64,000 nucleotides of DNA from Archangium sp. (GCA_030681645.1 JAUXRX010000052.1:62001-126000), one strand, 5' to 3'; shown: positions 44,729 to 54,068, counted from the first letter of the stretch. A program made the numbers and translations. The notes: generated by a model not told the origin, from the letters alone.

Positions 44729-46720
44729 GTGGCCGCTCAATGGGACACCAGCAGGTACTTAAGCCTCTTCGTCAGTGAGGCGACCGAGCACCTCGACGCG
44801 CTCGGCAAGGAGCTCGTGCGCCTCGAGGGCGGCGTCACCGTCGAGGCCATCGACTCGCTGTTCCGCCACGCGCACTCGGTCAAGGGCATGGCCGGCTCGA
44901 TGGGCTACGAGGCCACCACGGCGCTCGCCCACTCGCTCGAAGACCTGCTCGATCGCGTGCGCACCACCCCGGCCCGGCTCGATCGTTCGGTCGCCGACGT
45001 GGTGCTGCAGGCGGTCGACGCGCTGGGCGGCCACGTGAAGGCCGCGAACACGAGCGCCCCTTTCCCCGACTCGAGCGCGCTGCAGACCCAGCTCAAGGCG
45101 CTCACCGCGTCGTTGCAGCCCGGCTCGGAGCCCGAGAACCTCAGCCCCGCCTCGCCCGCGCCGCTGCTGGAGACGGCGGGCCAGCCCGAGTCGGAGCTCC
45201 CCCCGCGCTGGCTGGTCACCCTGCGCGTGGCCACGCACTCAGCCCAACCCGGCGTGCGCGGCTTCCTCGCGTACAAGCGGCTCTCGTCCTTAGGCAACCT
45301 CTTCCGCTGCACGCCGTCGCTCGACGAGGTGAAGGCGGGCCGGCTGCCGGGCGGCACCTTCGAGGTCGAGCTGGAGAGCTCGGAAGAAGAAGCGGCGGTG
45401 GCGAAGACGGTGAGCCAGGTGGCCGACGTCGAGCTGGTCTCGCTCAAGCGGGTGGCGAGCGCGCCGCCGGTGCCGGCGCCCGAAGAGAAGAGCGCCGAGC
45501 CCGAGGCGCGGGTGGTGGGCCAGGAACCGCCCCGCACCGTGCGCGTGCGCACCGAGCTGCTCGACGAGTTCCTCGACCTCGCGGGCGAGCTGATGCTGGC
45601 CACCGCCGGCGTGCGCGAGGTGGGCCGCGGGCTCGACGACGCGCTGCGCGGCCGGCTCAATGAATCGGTCGATCGCCTGCACGGGCTGGTGCGGGGGCTC
45701 CACGACAAGGTGATGAAGGCGCGCATGACGCCGGTCTCGGTCATCACCGACCGGCTGCCCCGCGCCGCGCGCGACATCGCCCGACGGCGCGGCCGGGAGA
45801 TCGAGCTCATCCTCTCGGGCAGCGAGGTCGAGCTCGATCGCGCCATCGTCGACGAGCTGTCAGACCCGGTGCTCCACCTGCTGCGCAACGCCATCGACCA
45901 CGGGGTGGAGCCGCCCGAGGAGCGGCGCATGCGCGGCAAGCCCCCGCGCGGCACGGTGAAGCTGTCGGTCAAGCGTGCTTCCGACCGGGTGCTGCTCGAG
46001 GTGGAAGACGACGGCCGCGGGATGGACGTGGAGCGGCTCAAGGCGCTCGCGGTGGAGCGCGGCCTGCTCACCGCCGAGGCGGCGAAGGACCTGCCCGAGC
46101 GCGAGGCGCTGCTCCTGTCCACCGCGCCCGGGCTCTCCACCGCGGCGTCGGTGACCGACATCAGCGGGCGCGGCGTGGGCATGGACGCGGTGAAGCGCGC
46201 GGTCGAGGCGGTGGGCGGCACGCTGGAGATCACCAGCCGCCGCGGCCTGGGCACCACCTTCAGGCTCTCGCTCCCGCTCACCGTGGCGATGGTGAACCTG
46301 CTGCTGGTGGGGCTGGGCGACGACGTCTACGGGCTGCCCATCACCAAGGTGGCGGGCGTGGTGGAGACGACGCGGGCGAGCCTCTCGCACAGCCGCGACG
46401 TGCCGGTGCTGCAGTTCGGCGCCACCGTGGTGCCCGCGCGCGAGCTCTCGGTGGTGCTCGAGGTGCCGGGCCGGCCGCACGACGTGGACGCCGTATCCCC
46501 ATTTGTGGTGGTGGACACCGACGACGGTCGCGTCGCGCTGGCTGTCGACGCGCTGCTGGGGCAGGAAGAGGTGGTGCTCAAGGCGTTGTCACGGCCCCTC
46601 GACCAGGTGCCCGGTCTGGCTGGGGTGACGGTGCTCGGCAATGGGCGGCCGGTGTTCATTCTCGACGTGGCGCGGCTCGAGCGGCCGGCGCGCACGCCCG
46701 CGGCCTCGGGTGACGCATGA
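44729..46720 (+). CDS. cheA: CheA-type histidine kinase
   Basis: 663 residues from GTG 44729. The HPt domain (1-110) has its phosphorylated His49 in FRHAHSVKGMAG. Residues 160-240 hold a P2-like domain; dimerisation lies near 265-340 (LLDEFLDLAGELMLA). The ATPase domain has HLLRNAIDHGVEPPEER, DDGRGMD and GRGVGMDAVK. A CheW-like regulatory domain fills the last 150 residues. It phosphorylates CheY when receptors, coupled through CheW, signal. Its end overlaps the start of the CheC gene by four bases (ATGA). Confidence 0.95.
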   Translation: MAAQWDTSRYLSLFVSEATEHLDALGKELVRLEGGVTVEAIDSLFRHAHSVKGMAGSMGYEATTALAHSLEDLLDRVRTTPARLDRSVADVVLQAVDALGGHVKAANTSAPFPDSSALQTQLKALTASLQPGSEPENLSPASPAPLLETAGQPESELPPRWLVTLRVATHSAQPGVRGFLAYKRLSSLGNLFRCTPSLDEVKAGRLPGGTFEVELESSEEEAAVAKTVSQVADVELVSLKRVASAPPVPAPEEKSAEPEARVVGQEPPRTVRVRTELLDEFLDLAGELMLATAGVREVGRGLDDALRGRLNESVDRLHGLVRGLHDKVMKARMTPVSVITDRLPRAARDIARRRGREIELILSGSEVELDRAIVDELSDPVLHLLRNAIDHGVEPPEERRMRGKPPRGTVKLSVKRASDRVLLEVEDDGRGMDVERLKALAVERGLLTAEAAKDLPEREALLLSTAPGLSTAASVTDISGRGVGMDAVKRAVEAVGGTLEITSRRGLGTTFRLSLPLTVAMVNLLLVGLGDDVYGLPITKVAGVVETTRASLSHSRDVPVLQFGATVVPARELSVVLEVPGRPHDVDAVSPFVVVDTDDGRVALAVDALLGQEEVVLKALSRPLDQVPGLAGVTVLGNGRPVFILDVARLERPARTPAASGDA

Positions 46721-47310
46721 GCGTGCTCTTGACCGCCAGGCAGGAAGACGCGCTGCGCGAGGTGGCGAACATGGGCAGCGCCAAGGCGGCGTCGATGCTC
46801 GCGCGCCTGGTGGGTGACGTCGGCGTGCTGGTCGACGTGCCGGTGGTGCTGTCGGCCAATCGCTACCAGCTGGGCTGGCTGCTGGGCGGGCGCGACGTGA
46901 AGGTGCACGCGGCCACGTTCGGCATCGAGGGCGAGCTGCCCGGCCAGCTGTGGTGGGTGCTCAAGGACGAAGACGCGAAGCGCCTGGGGCAGCGGCTGCT
47001 GGCGCGCCCGGGCGTGTCAGGCCCGCTCTCGTCTTCGGCGAGCGCGGCGTTGTCGGAAGCGGCCAACATCGTCGCCTCGGCCTGCGTCTCGGCGATGGGC
47101 ACGCTCACCCACGCGGCGCTGCTGCCCACCACCCCCGAGGTGCGGGAGAGCACGGTGAGCCAGCTCGTCGGCCCTTCCGAGAACGCCGAGCCCCAGACGG
47201 TGCTGGCCGCGAACTTCACCTCGACCAATGCGCCGAACTTCTGCGGTTGGTTGGTGGTGATGATGGACGCGAACACCACCGCCAGCGCGCTGGTGCGCCT
47301 GGGCCTCTGA
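46717..47310 (+). CDS. cheC: CheC-type CheY-P phosphatase
   Basis: 197 residues from ATG 46717, overlapping cheA. Two phosphatase signatures of the form ExxN are present: REVANMGSAKAASML near residue 15 and SEAANIVASACVSAM near 110, the latter followed by a Pro (LLPTTP), as in dual-site CheC. CheC-type proteins dephosphorylate CheY-P and often work with CheD, which is not in the window. Its presence fixes the whole cluster as a Bacillus/Thermotoga-like system. Confidence 0.88.
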   Translation: MSVLLTARQEDALREVANMGSAKAASMLARLVGDVGVLVDVPVVLSANRYQLGWLLGGRDVKVHAATFGIEGELPGQLWWVLKDEDAKRLGQRLLARPGVSGPLSSSASAALSEAANIVASACVSAMGTLTHAALLPTTPEVRESTVSQLVGPSENAEPQTVLAANFTSTNAPNFCGWLVVMMDANTTASALVRLGL

Positions 47311-47335
47311 CCCGGCCGTTGAAAACACAATTGGC

Positions 47336-47355
47336 AAACGACCCGTCTGTCGTTT
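47336..47355 (+). promoter_or_regulatory. Inverted repeat after the che operon (terminator or operator)
   Basis: AAACGAC-CCGTCT-GTCGTTT, a perfect seven-base inverted repeat followed by TCGGG. The right arm ends in four T. It sits between the cheC stop and the lipoprotein gene and could end the che transcript or serve as an operator of the next gene. Confidence 0.35.
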
Positions 47356-47408
47356 TCGGGTAGAGCGCGATCGAACCAACTGGCCGGTGCTGGCCCCTGG
47401 AGGACCGC

Positions 47409-49487
47409 GTGAAGAACATCTTGAAGAACCTCGTGCTGTGCGCATTCGTGACGGCGCCGTTCGCGCTGACGGGTTGCGCTCCTGAGTGTGTCGACTTTGC
47501 CGACTGCGCCGACAAGGCGAAGGCAGAGAAGAAGGAGTTCACGTGTGAGTCCGGTGTCTGCAAGCCCGGTTCGCCCTTCCCTGACGCCGGCACCACGGGT
47601 GGTGGCGGCGGCACCACGGGCGGTGGCGGTGGCACCACGGGCGGTGGCGGTGGCACCACCGGCGGTGGCGGTGGCACCACGGGCGGGGGCGGCGGCAGCA
47701 CCACGGGCGGGGGCGGCGGCAGCACCGGCGGTGGTGGCGGCAGCATCGATGACGGCGGCACCGACGGCGGCATGGACGACGCCGGCACGGGCGGTGGCGG
47801 CGGCAGCACTGGCGGCGGTGGCGGCAGCACCGGCGGTGGCGGCGGCAGCACCGGCGGCGGCGGTGGCAGCACCGGCGGTGGCGGTGGCAGCACCGTCGAC
47901 TCGGGCGTTCCCGAGCTGGAGATCGCGCTGGCGCGCAGCACCGCCGACGCCGGCCTCAGCACGCCGGTCGACATCTCGGCGGCGACGGTGACCTATCTGC
48001 GTCCCACCTTCGGCACCGAGACCGCGGGCTTCTTCGTGCAGGCTTCGGCGATGGGCCCGGCGATCTTCGTGCTGGTCGACCCAACCACCCTCACCCCTGC
48101 TCCGCAGGTGGGTGACAGCGTGGCCTTCACCGCGACCGGCTACTCGATGCTGAACGGCCTGGCGCAGATCACCGCCCTCACCAACTGGTCGCGGCTCTCC
48201 ACCGGTGGGTCGGTGACCTCGCTCACGCAGGACCTCACGGCGAGCGCCACGATTCCGGCCGACCTCGGCAGCCTCGAGTCTGAGCTGATCTCGATTCGCG
48301 CCGTCCTCGACGGCGGCTTCTCCAACGCGGGCGCGCCGTTCGTGGCGGCCTTCGTCACCACCACGGCGAACCCGGTGGGCAACGTTCGCTTCCGCACCCC
48401 GCAGGCGGTGGTGGACGCGGTCGATCTCGAGCGTGGCTGCGACATCACCGTGGGCCCGACGCCGCTCTGGCGCTTCACCGCGCAGCCGCAGCCCAGCGCC
48501 TGGACCACGAGCGACTTCACCATCAACAGCTGCCCCGCCCCCACGGTGGTCAGCGCCGTGCCGAGCTCGGCCACCAGCGTCACCGTGACCTTCACCCGGC
48601 AGGTGGGCGTCTCGTCGGTGCTCGCCAACGGCAGCCAGTTCACCTTCGACAACGGCCTGACCGCCTCAGCCGCGGTGGTCAGCGGGAAGACGGTCACCCT
48701 CACCACCTCGGCGCAGACGGGTGGCACCAACTACCTCCTCACCGTCGCCAACACGGTCACTGACCTGCGGGGAACGGCGGTCGGCACGCCGAGCACCGCG
48801 ACCTTCGTCGGCTTCGAGGTGCGCGCGCAGGTGCGGATCAACGAGCTCAACGCGAACATCGGCGGCACGAGCGGTTGTGACCTCATCGAGCTGCGCGTGG
48901 TGGCGGGTGGCTCGATGAACGGCTTCCGGCTGCAGGAGCGCGACGTCGGTTCGCTGGTCACCTTCGGTAACTTCACCGTGGCCAAGAACGACATCATCGT
49001 GGTCCACATGGGGGTCGCCGCCTGCAACACGGGCACGGCGACGCAGGAGACCACCTCCGTCAACCAGCAGGCCGCTGGCACCTTCCCGGGCAACTACGAC
49101 ACCGCGTGGGACTGGTGGTCTTCCGACACCGGCCTGACCAACACCGACAACGTCATCTCGCTCTACGATCCGTCGAACAACCTGGTCGACGTGGTCTTCG
49201 TGGCCAACGCGGCGACGGGCACGGCGGCGGGGGGAACCGAGACCCAGGCGGCGGCGGCTGCGGCGGCCACCCAGTGGCAGATGGTCGGCGGCGGCATCCC
49301 CACCGGCGGCTTCATCGACGCCGACTTCCGCGCCTGGGCGGCACTCGACCTCGACGCGACGGGGACCACGGCGGCGGGCGACTCCATCCGTCGCATCGAC
49401 GACACGGACGACAACGACAAGGCCGACTGGCTCCAGGGCCCTCAGACGTTCGGCCTGATCAACGCAGGTCAGACGCTGTTCCCCTGA
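47409..49487 (+). CDS. Surface lipoprotein: Gly/Thr linker, YhcR-like OB fold, Ig-like, lamin-tail-like domain
   Basis: 692 residues from GTG 47409. The signal peptide has lipobox LTGC. A short Cys region (CVDFADCADKA) precedes a linker of GGGGGTTGGGGG and GGGGGSTGGGGG units (about 65-170). The next domain (LRPTFGTETAGFFVQAS, VGDSVAFTATGYSMLNGLAQI) has the OB-fold pattern of YhcR-type nuclease accessory domains. A Big_5 Ig-like strand set (SVTVTFTRQVGVSSVL) follows, then a lamin-tail-like domain (RINELNANIGGTSGCDLIEL). No nuclease catalytic motif was found, so it is probably a binding protein. Confidence 0.8.
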   Translation: MKNILKNLVLCAFVTAPFALTGCAPECVDFADCADKAKAEKKEFTCESGVCKPGSPFPDAGTTGGGGGTTGGGGGTTGGGGGTTGGGGGTTGGGGGSTTGGGGGSTGGGGGSIDDGGTDGGMDDAGTGGGGGSTGGGGGSTGGGGGSTGGGGGSTGGGGGSTVDSGVPELEIALARSTADAGLSTPVDISAATVTYLRPTFGTETAGFFVQASAMGPAIFVLVDPTTLTPAPQVGDSVAFTATGYSMLNGLAQITALTNWSRLSTGGSVTSLTQDLTASATIPADLGSLESELISIRAVLDGGFSNAGAPFVAAFVTTTANPVGNVRFRTPQAVVDAVDLERGCDITVGPTPLWRFTAQPQPSAWTTSDFTINSCPAPTVVSAVPSSATSVTVTFTRQVGVSSVLANGSQFTFDNGLTASAAVVSGKTVTLTTSAQTGGTNYLLTVANTVTDLRGTAVGTPSTATFVGFEVRAQVRINELNANIGGTSGCDLIELRVVAGGSMNGFRLQERDVGSLVTFGNFTVAKNDIIVVHMGVAACNTGTATQETTSVNQQAAGTFPGNYDTAWDWWSSDTGLTNTDNVISLYDPSNNLVDVVFVANAATGTAAGGTETQAAAAAAATQWQMVGGGIPTGGFIDADFRAWAALDLDATGTTAAGDSIRRIDDTDDNDKADWLQGPQTFGLINAGQTLFP
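47598..47895 (+). repeat. Tandem GGCGGTGGCGGCACCACG-like repeat (linker)
   Basis: About 18 imperfect copies of an 18-base unit encode the Gly/Thr/Ser linker. A central break (DDGGTDGGMDDAGTG) divides two blocks. Confidence 0.85.
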
Positions 49488-49620
49488 CCTCCCGTCAGTC
49501 GGGATGATTCTCCGGGCCGGTGGGGACCAACCCCGCCGGCCCGTCGTCGTTTTTGGGGAGGTTGACAGGCCGGCGCTCCGAATTAGTTCTCCCTTCGCCA
49601 AAATCGAAGGAGCCGCCGAA

Positions 49621-50499
49621 ATGTCCCTTCGCGCTGAGAGGACCCTGCTGCTGTTCGAGGGCGTGCCCGACCTGCCCACCCTCGAGACGGCGTCTGGTTG
49701 TGTCGCACACCGGGCGACGGGTGTGCTCGAGACGGCCACCGCGCTGGCCACGCTCGAGCCCGAGCTGGTGGTCATCCGTGGAGATTCCGCGTGGCAGCAA
49801 CAGTTGGTGCGCACGCTGCCCGACGACAGGCGCCCCGCGGTGTTGATGCTCGGGGGAGACCGCGACGCAGCGGTGCTGGCCGACGAGTGGCTCTCGGGTC
49901 CACCCTCGGAAGAAGAGGCGGCGGTCCGCGTGAGGCTCGCGCGCGAGCGGGCGAGAGCGCGGCGGCGGCTGGCGCGCCGGGCCTTCGTCGACGGCCTCAC
50001 GAAGCTCCCCAACCGGAGGGCCGTCATTCGCGCGCTGGTGAGGGAGGCCGCCCGCGCCCGGCGCTCGGGCACCGGGCTGTCGCTGGTGCTGCTCGACCTC
50101 GACGGGTTCAAGCAGGTCAACGAGCGGCGCGGCCACGCGGGGGGAGACCGGCTGCTGCGCCGCGTGGGCTCGGCCCTGCGCCGGCACACCCGCGGCGGTG
50201 AGCTGTGTGGGCGCATCGGCGGTGACGAGTTCGCCCTGGTGGTGTCAGGCGGGCTGACCCACGCCCAGGGCGCGATGCGGCGGGTGCGGCGCGCGCTCGA
50301 GGCGCTCGGCGTCTCGGCGACCTGCGCGGCCGGGGTGCTCAAGAAGCACGAAGACCTCCGCGCCCTCTATCGCCGGGTCGACGAGGAGCTGCTCGCCGGA
50401 AAGGCGGCCAGGCGCTCGCTCCCCCGGACCCCGTCGCAGACGCCCGCTCCCCAGGTGTTCGCGGGCAGAGGCGCGGGGCTCCAGCTGTTGTCGCGGTGA
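49621..50499 (+). CDS. GGDEF diguanylate cyclase with degenerate receiver-like N-terminus
   Basis: 292 residues from ATG 49621, chosen for its ribosome site (AAGGAG) and the clean start MSLRAERTLLLF. Residues 1-100 resemble a receiver fold but lack a clear phospho-Asp (the expected position reads VVIRGDSAW), so they may be a pseudo-receiver. The GGDEF domain has the full GRIGGDEFALVV motif and LLDLDGFKQVNERRGHAGGD. The upstream inhibitory site reads RGGE instead of RxxD, so product inhibition may be lost. It would make c-di-GMP. Confidence 0.88.
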   Translation: MSLRAERTLLLFEGVPDLPTLETASGCVAHRATGVLETATALATLEPELVVIRGDSAWQQQLVRTLPDDRRPAVLMLGGDRDAAVLADEWLSGPPSEEEAAVRVRLARERARARRRLARRAFVDGLTKLPNRRAVIRALVREAARARRSGTGLSLVLLDLDGFKQVNERRGHAGGDRLLRRVGSALRRHTRGGELCGRIGGDEFALVVSGGLTHAQGAMRRVRRALEALGVSATCAAGVLKKHEDLRALYRRVDEELLAGKAARRSLPRTPSQTPAPQVFAGRGAGLQLLSR

Positions 50500-50521
50500 A
50501 TCACCACTCGGAGGCAAACAC

Positions 50522-50746
50522 ATGCATCAATCACAACCACTGTATCGGCCCGGGTTCCGCTTCAGGACCACGAAGGGCGCGTTCACGTCCTGGGAATGCA
50601 GCGAGTGCGAGGGGCGCGTCGAGCGGAGGCGGCCTCCCCAGGCGTGCCCACACTGTGGACTTTCGGGCGTGATGTTCCTGCCCTCCGAGCCGGAGCTGGA
50701 ATTCGGGCCGCGCACGGATGCAGAGGCCGATGTCCCGCTCCACTGA
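50522..50746 (+). CDS. Small zinc-ribbon protein, 74 aa
   Basis: ATG 50522 with ribosome site GGAGG seven bases ahead. The pairs CSEC and CPHCG form a single zinc ribbon of the rubredoxin or regulatory-ribbon kind. The acidic tail is short. It overlaps the next gene by a few bases and is probably cotranscribed with it. Confidence 0.7.
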   Translation: MHQSQPLYRPGFRFRTTKGAFTSWECSECEGRVERRRPPQACPHCGLSGVMFLPSEPELEFGPRTDAEADVPLH

Positions 50747-51011
50747 ACGCGAGGCGGGCGGCACCAGCGCGATGGACCTGCGCCACCTCGGGCGCGAGCT
50801 GAAGACGGCGGTCGAGCTGTCCATCGTCGGCCTCGCGCCGCAGCCGCTGGTGGAGAAGCTCGCGGCCATCGCCGGGCTGCTGGAGGCCGCCGGGGGACTG
50901 CCGGCTGACAGCCCTCCGGTGGTGGCCCTGTTGCCGAAGCTGGTGGTGCGCGGGGCGGCGGCCCTGAAGGAGTGGACCGAGTGGCAGGAGAAGCACCGCG
51001 GGAGCGCGTGA
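50730..51011 (+). CDS. Hypothetical helical protein, 93 aa
   Basis: ATG 50730 (50718 is an alternative) overlaps the end of the zinc-ribbon gene, with CAGAGG just ahead. The sequence is amphipathic and helical (LGRELKTAVELSIVGLAPQPLVEKLAAIAGLLEAA). No family was recognised. Confidence 0.5.
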   Translation: MSRSTEREAGGTSAMDLRHLGRELKTAVELSIVGLAPQPLVEKLAAIAGLLEAAGGLPADSPPVVALLPKLVVRGAAALKEWTEWQEKHRGSA

Positions 51012-51354
51012 CTCACCATTCTCGGAACCTGCGGCTCAAGAAGCTCGCGGCGCGCAGTCAGGCCCCGGCGTGCGCGGTCGTGAGGGGTCGAAGCACTGAG
51101 CCGAACACGACCAGGCTCCTCGTCCTCGAGCATTTGGTACACAGACTGCACTTGGCTACGTCCAGGTGAGCGGGCCGGTTAGTTGTCATCAAAGAGGACA
51201 CGCTTTTCGGGCCCCTTCCCGCCCCGTCCCGTCGTCATCAAAGGAGACAACCCGAACTGGCGCGCTCCCTTCGCGTCCTTGCCTGAAGCGGAGGGGCAAG
51301 CCCGCGACGAGCAGGGCGCAGATCCGCGTGGCACCACGCCCTCGAGGCCGTCGG
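51012..51354. other. Gap of about 340 bases without a supported gene
   Basis: Short open frames here lack starts or sensible composition. The only visible structure is an imperfect direct repeat of about 17 bases, GTCATCAAAGAGGACAC near 51184 and GTCATCAAAGGAGACAA near 51234. It lies downstream of both flanking genes, the left one reading rightward and the pentapeptide gene leftward. No clear terminator was seen. Confidence 0.4.
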
Positions 51355-52518
51355 TCAGCGCTTGACGCCCTCGAGGATCGCGCCGGGGAAACGTGAGCCC
51401 ACCAGCACCGCGCCGGTGAAGTCGGCGCCGGTGAGGTCGGCGTTCTCGAAGTCGGCCCCGCGCAGGTTCGCGCCTCTGAACGAGCAGCCCTTCAAGCTCG
51501 CCCGGGAGAAGTCGACCTTCTGCAGCGACGCGCCGCTGAAATCGGCCCCATCGAAGAACGAGTCGATCGCCACGCTCCCATCGAGCTGCGCCTTGCCGAA
51601 GCGCGCGCCCTCGCACGTGCAGCCGGAGAAGTCGGCAGACGACAGGTTCTTGCCCTCGAGCGACGCGCCCGGGCCGAGGCGCTTGAGCCGCATCACCAGC
51701 TGCGTGCCCTCATCCGCCGCGCCGTCGTACATGCACAGGGGCATGCCGGCCGCTTCGAGCGTCTGCCAGTCACCGCCCGCGCCGCCGCTCTTCACGAACA
51801 GCTCATGCGCGGCCACCGCCTCGGCCAGCGCGGCGCCTTCCAGCGCAGCCGCGTTCTTCGTCAGGCTGCGAATGAGCTCGTGGTTCATCGCCGTCTCTCC
51901 GCGCGGCACCTGGCAGAGCGGGAAGTCGAGCCGGTCAGCCGGCACCACCGCGTCGCCCGGCGTGGCCAGCTGCGTGTCGCGGTTCTCGGCCACCCACGGC
52001 CCCTCGGGGCAATAGCCAGCCGAGTCGAAGTGTTTGCCGGGCTGGAGGTGCTCGACCCACTTCGGCTCCTTCACCTTCACCCGGTAGTGCGCGACCGGCG
52101 GGCCGTCGACCGCGAGCCAGTACTCGCGCCAGTGGTCCTGCCAGGCCGACTCCCACTCCTCGGAGTCACGCGCGATGCCACGGGCCAGCACCTTGCGATC
52201 GACCCAGGCGTGCGCGTCCTTCTCCACGAAGGGCGCGTTGATCACCTTGTAGATCTGCACCGAGTCGATGAACTGCTTCGCGCGCTCGACGGCGAGCTCG
52301 GCGTCGTAGAAGTCGTCGACCGGCACCGCCTCACCCAGCGGCCCCGCGGGCACGCGCTGGTAGGAATCGTCGAACTGGTACGCCTGGTCGAGCAACAACT
52401 GCAGCGCGAAACCCGGGGACTCCGGGAACGAGCCTGCGTCGGGGTGACACTGCGTGACGCGGAGGTCGACCCACTGGACCCCGCGGTTGAGCACGTCGAC
52501 GGTGTAGAGTTCGGACAT
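51355..52518 (-). CDS. Pentapeptide-repeat protein, 387 aa
   Basis: ATG 52518. The first 280 residues are a soluble region rich in Trp and acidic residues (HPDAGSFPESPGFALQLLL; WVDRKVLARGIARDSEEW) without a recognised family. The C-terminal 100 residues form about eighteen pentapeptide repeats of the A(D/N)LxX type (GADFSGASLQ, GANLRGADFENADLTGADF), folding as a square beta-helix. Such helices may mimic DNA or serve as scaffolds. The divergent start of the gene at 52569 is 50 bases away. Confidence 0.75.
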   Translation of the reverse strand: MSELYTVDVLNRGVQWVDLRVTQCHPDAGSFPESPGFALQLLLDQAYQFDDSYQRVPAGPLGEAVPVDDFYDAELAVERAKQFIDSVQIYKVINAPFVEKDAHAWVDRKVLARGIARDSEEWESAWQDHWREYWLAVDGPPVAHYRVKVKEPKWVEHLQPGKHFDSAGYCPEGPWVAENRDTQLATPGDAVVPADRLDFPLCQVPRGETAMNHELIRSLTKNAAALEGAALAEAVAAHELFVKSGGAGGDWQTLEAAGMPLCMYDGAADEGTQLVMRLKRLGPGASLEGKNLSSADFSGCTCEGARFGKAQLDGSVAIDSFFDGADFSGASLQKVDFSRASLKGCSFRGANLRGADFENADLTGADFTGAVLVGSRFPGAILEGVKR

Positions 52519-52568
52519 GCGCGTCTGACCCACCAGGTCGCGGCGAGGTGCAAACGGAGAGGTGTTGG

Positions 52569-54068
52569 GTGAATCAGGGCGCACGATTGCTGGTGATGGT
52601 GGCTGGGACCATCTTCCTGGCCTGGGTGGCGGCGCGGCGCACTCAGCTGCCCCGGGCGACCGTCCCTGAGGGAGTCCGTTCGTCCGGCGGGTTCTCAGAC
52701 GGCGTCGGCTACGCGGACGTCTACCGCCGCCCGGAGCAGGGCCCGGTGATGGGCCAGCTCGACCTCGTGCACCACGGTGAAGAGTTTGGTCTTCCTTCGT
52801 CACCGACGCGCGCGTGGGCCCAGCACCACCTCTGTCAGGCCGACCCGGAACTCCTCGCGCGGCTCTCGAAGCTGGACCTCGAAGACTTGCAGACCTGGAG
52901 CACCTTCGCCCTGGCCTGTGAGTCCGGGGCCGCCCTCTGCGCTCTCGCTCGCCGCGCCTCCGATGGAGGTGCTCCACTCTCCGCGCTGGAGCGGCAGCTC
53001 TTTCCTCCTGTCCTGGCGCGCTGCTCGCCAGCAGACCTCGGGCCGTGGCTCGATGCGGGATGGTTGCCACTCGAAGTCCGCTCGGCCTGGCTGGCGAACT
53101 TCGGCTCGACCGAGAAGGTCGATGACGAGATCCTCGCTGAGCTCGAGCAGCCCGGCGACGGCGGCTTCCGCTTCGCGTTGTTGAGCGCCATTCGCCGGGC
53201 CCCGCGAGACGAACAGGCCGCCAGGAGCCTCGTCGCCGCGCACCGCCGTGGAGGACCCCACACCCGGTGGCTCGAGTACGCGCTCGGGAACATGCTCACC
53301 ACCGCCTCCACCGACTATCTGCGCGAGCTGTGCGTGACGCGAGACGCCGGCTGCCCGGAGAACCCCCGCATTCCCACCGACCTCGTCGAGTTGGCGAGCG
53401 CGCTGGTCGAAGGAAAGCTGGAGCCCTGGTCACTCGGCAGCGACGGCGGCGCTACGCAAATCGAAGCGCTGGCGACCTGCAGCCTCTCCGGCAAGCCCGC
53501 GGCGGATCACTGCTTCAGCGTGCTCACGATCTTCGACTGGGAAACGGCGCACGGGGTGGCCCAACGCAGCCCGGGGCTGGACCAGGCCCCCCTGATCTCC
53601 CGCTTCCCCCACCGGGAAGACTTCGCGCGCACGCTCGCCACCTGTGGCGTCGACGCTGGAACGGAGGCCAGTCCGCACTTCCTCTCCGAGAGCGTCGGCA
53701 GGCCCACCTGGGCGTCAGGGACCGAAGCGCTCTGGGTGGCAGCCGGGAGCGCGCTGGCCGACGTTCCCGTGCAGGTGCGCGCCGCTGGCACACAGTCCGA
53801 AAGCACCACGGTCACCGCGTGGTGGGGAGGCGAACGCCTCGAGGTCTCGCTGCCCGCTGGGTGCAACCCGCCGACCGGAGAAGCAGTCGCGGGCCTGGCG
53901 AACGTGGTGCTGCGCGAGTCCGGCTCTTCGCTGCGTGTCTATGCCCTCGCCAACAAGACCCTCGGCGGGGTTGCGCTCCACGTGGTGGACCAGCCTCGCA
54001 TGTCATGTCTCGCCGACGCCGGCCTCCTTCAGCCGCTACCGTTGTCGCTGGTGCGCGAAGAGCCCTGA
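52569..54068 (+). CDS. Membrane-anchored hypothetical protein, 499 aa
   Basis: GTG 52569 follows GGAGAGG by about six bases. The N-terminus (NQGARLLVMVAGTIFLAWVAARR) is a membrane anchor or uncleaved signal. The bulk is helical and Leu/Ala-rich with several Trp and Cys (LSKLDLEDLQTWSTFAL, RCSPADLGPWLDAGWLPLEV), in the manner of repeat scaffold proteins. The last 120 residues look beta-rich (VTAWWGGERLEVSLPAG). No domain was recognised. Confidence 0.6.
   Translation: MNQGARLLVMVAGTIFLAWVAARRTQLPRATVPEGVRSSGGFSDGVGYADVYRRPEQGPVMGQLDLVHHGEEFGLPSSPTRAWAQHHLCQADPELLARLSKLDLEDLQTWSTFALACESGAALCALARRASDGGAPLSALERQLFPPVLARCSPADLGPWLDAGWLPLEVRSAWLANFGSTEKVDDEILAELEQPGDGGFRFALLSAIRRAPRDEQAARSLVAAHRRGGPHTRWLEYALGNMLTTASTDYLRELCVTRDAGCPENPRIPTDLVELASALVEGKLEPWSLGSDGGATQIEALATCSLSGKPAADHCFSVLTIFDWETAHGVAQRSPGLDQAPLISRFPHREDFARTLATCGVDAGTEASPHFLSESVGRPTWASGTEALWVAAGSALADVPVQVRAAGTQSESTTVTAWWGGERLEVSLPAGCNPPTGEAVAGLANVVLRESGSSLRVYALANKTLGGVALHVVDQPRMSCLADAGLLQPLPLSLVREEP

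Noticed and set aside
51008..51169. A 53-codon frame starting with a GTGA overlap after the gene ending at 51011
   Set aside because: No ribosome site and no recognisable composition; the overlap is probably chance.
51179..51616. A minus-strand frame ending in a plausible-looking tail
   Set aside because: Most of it overlaps the pentapeptide gene in another frame and there is no start near the unshared part.
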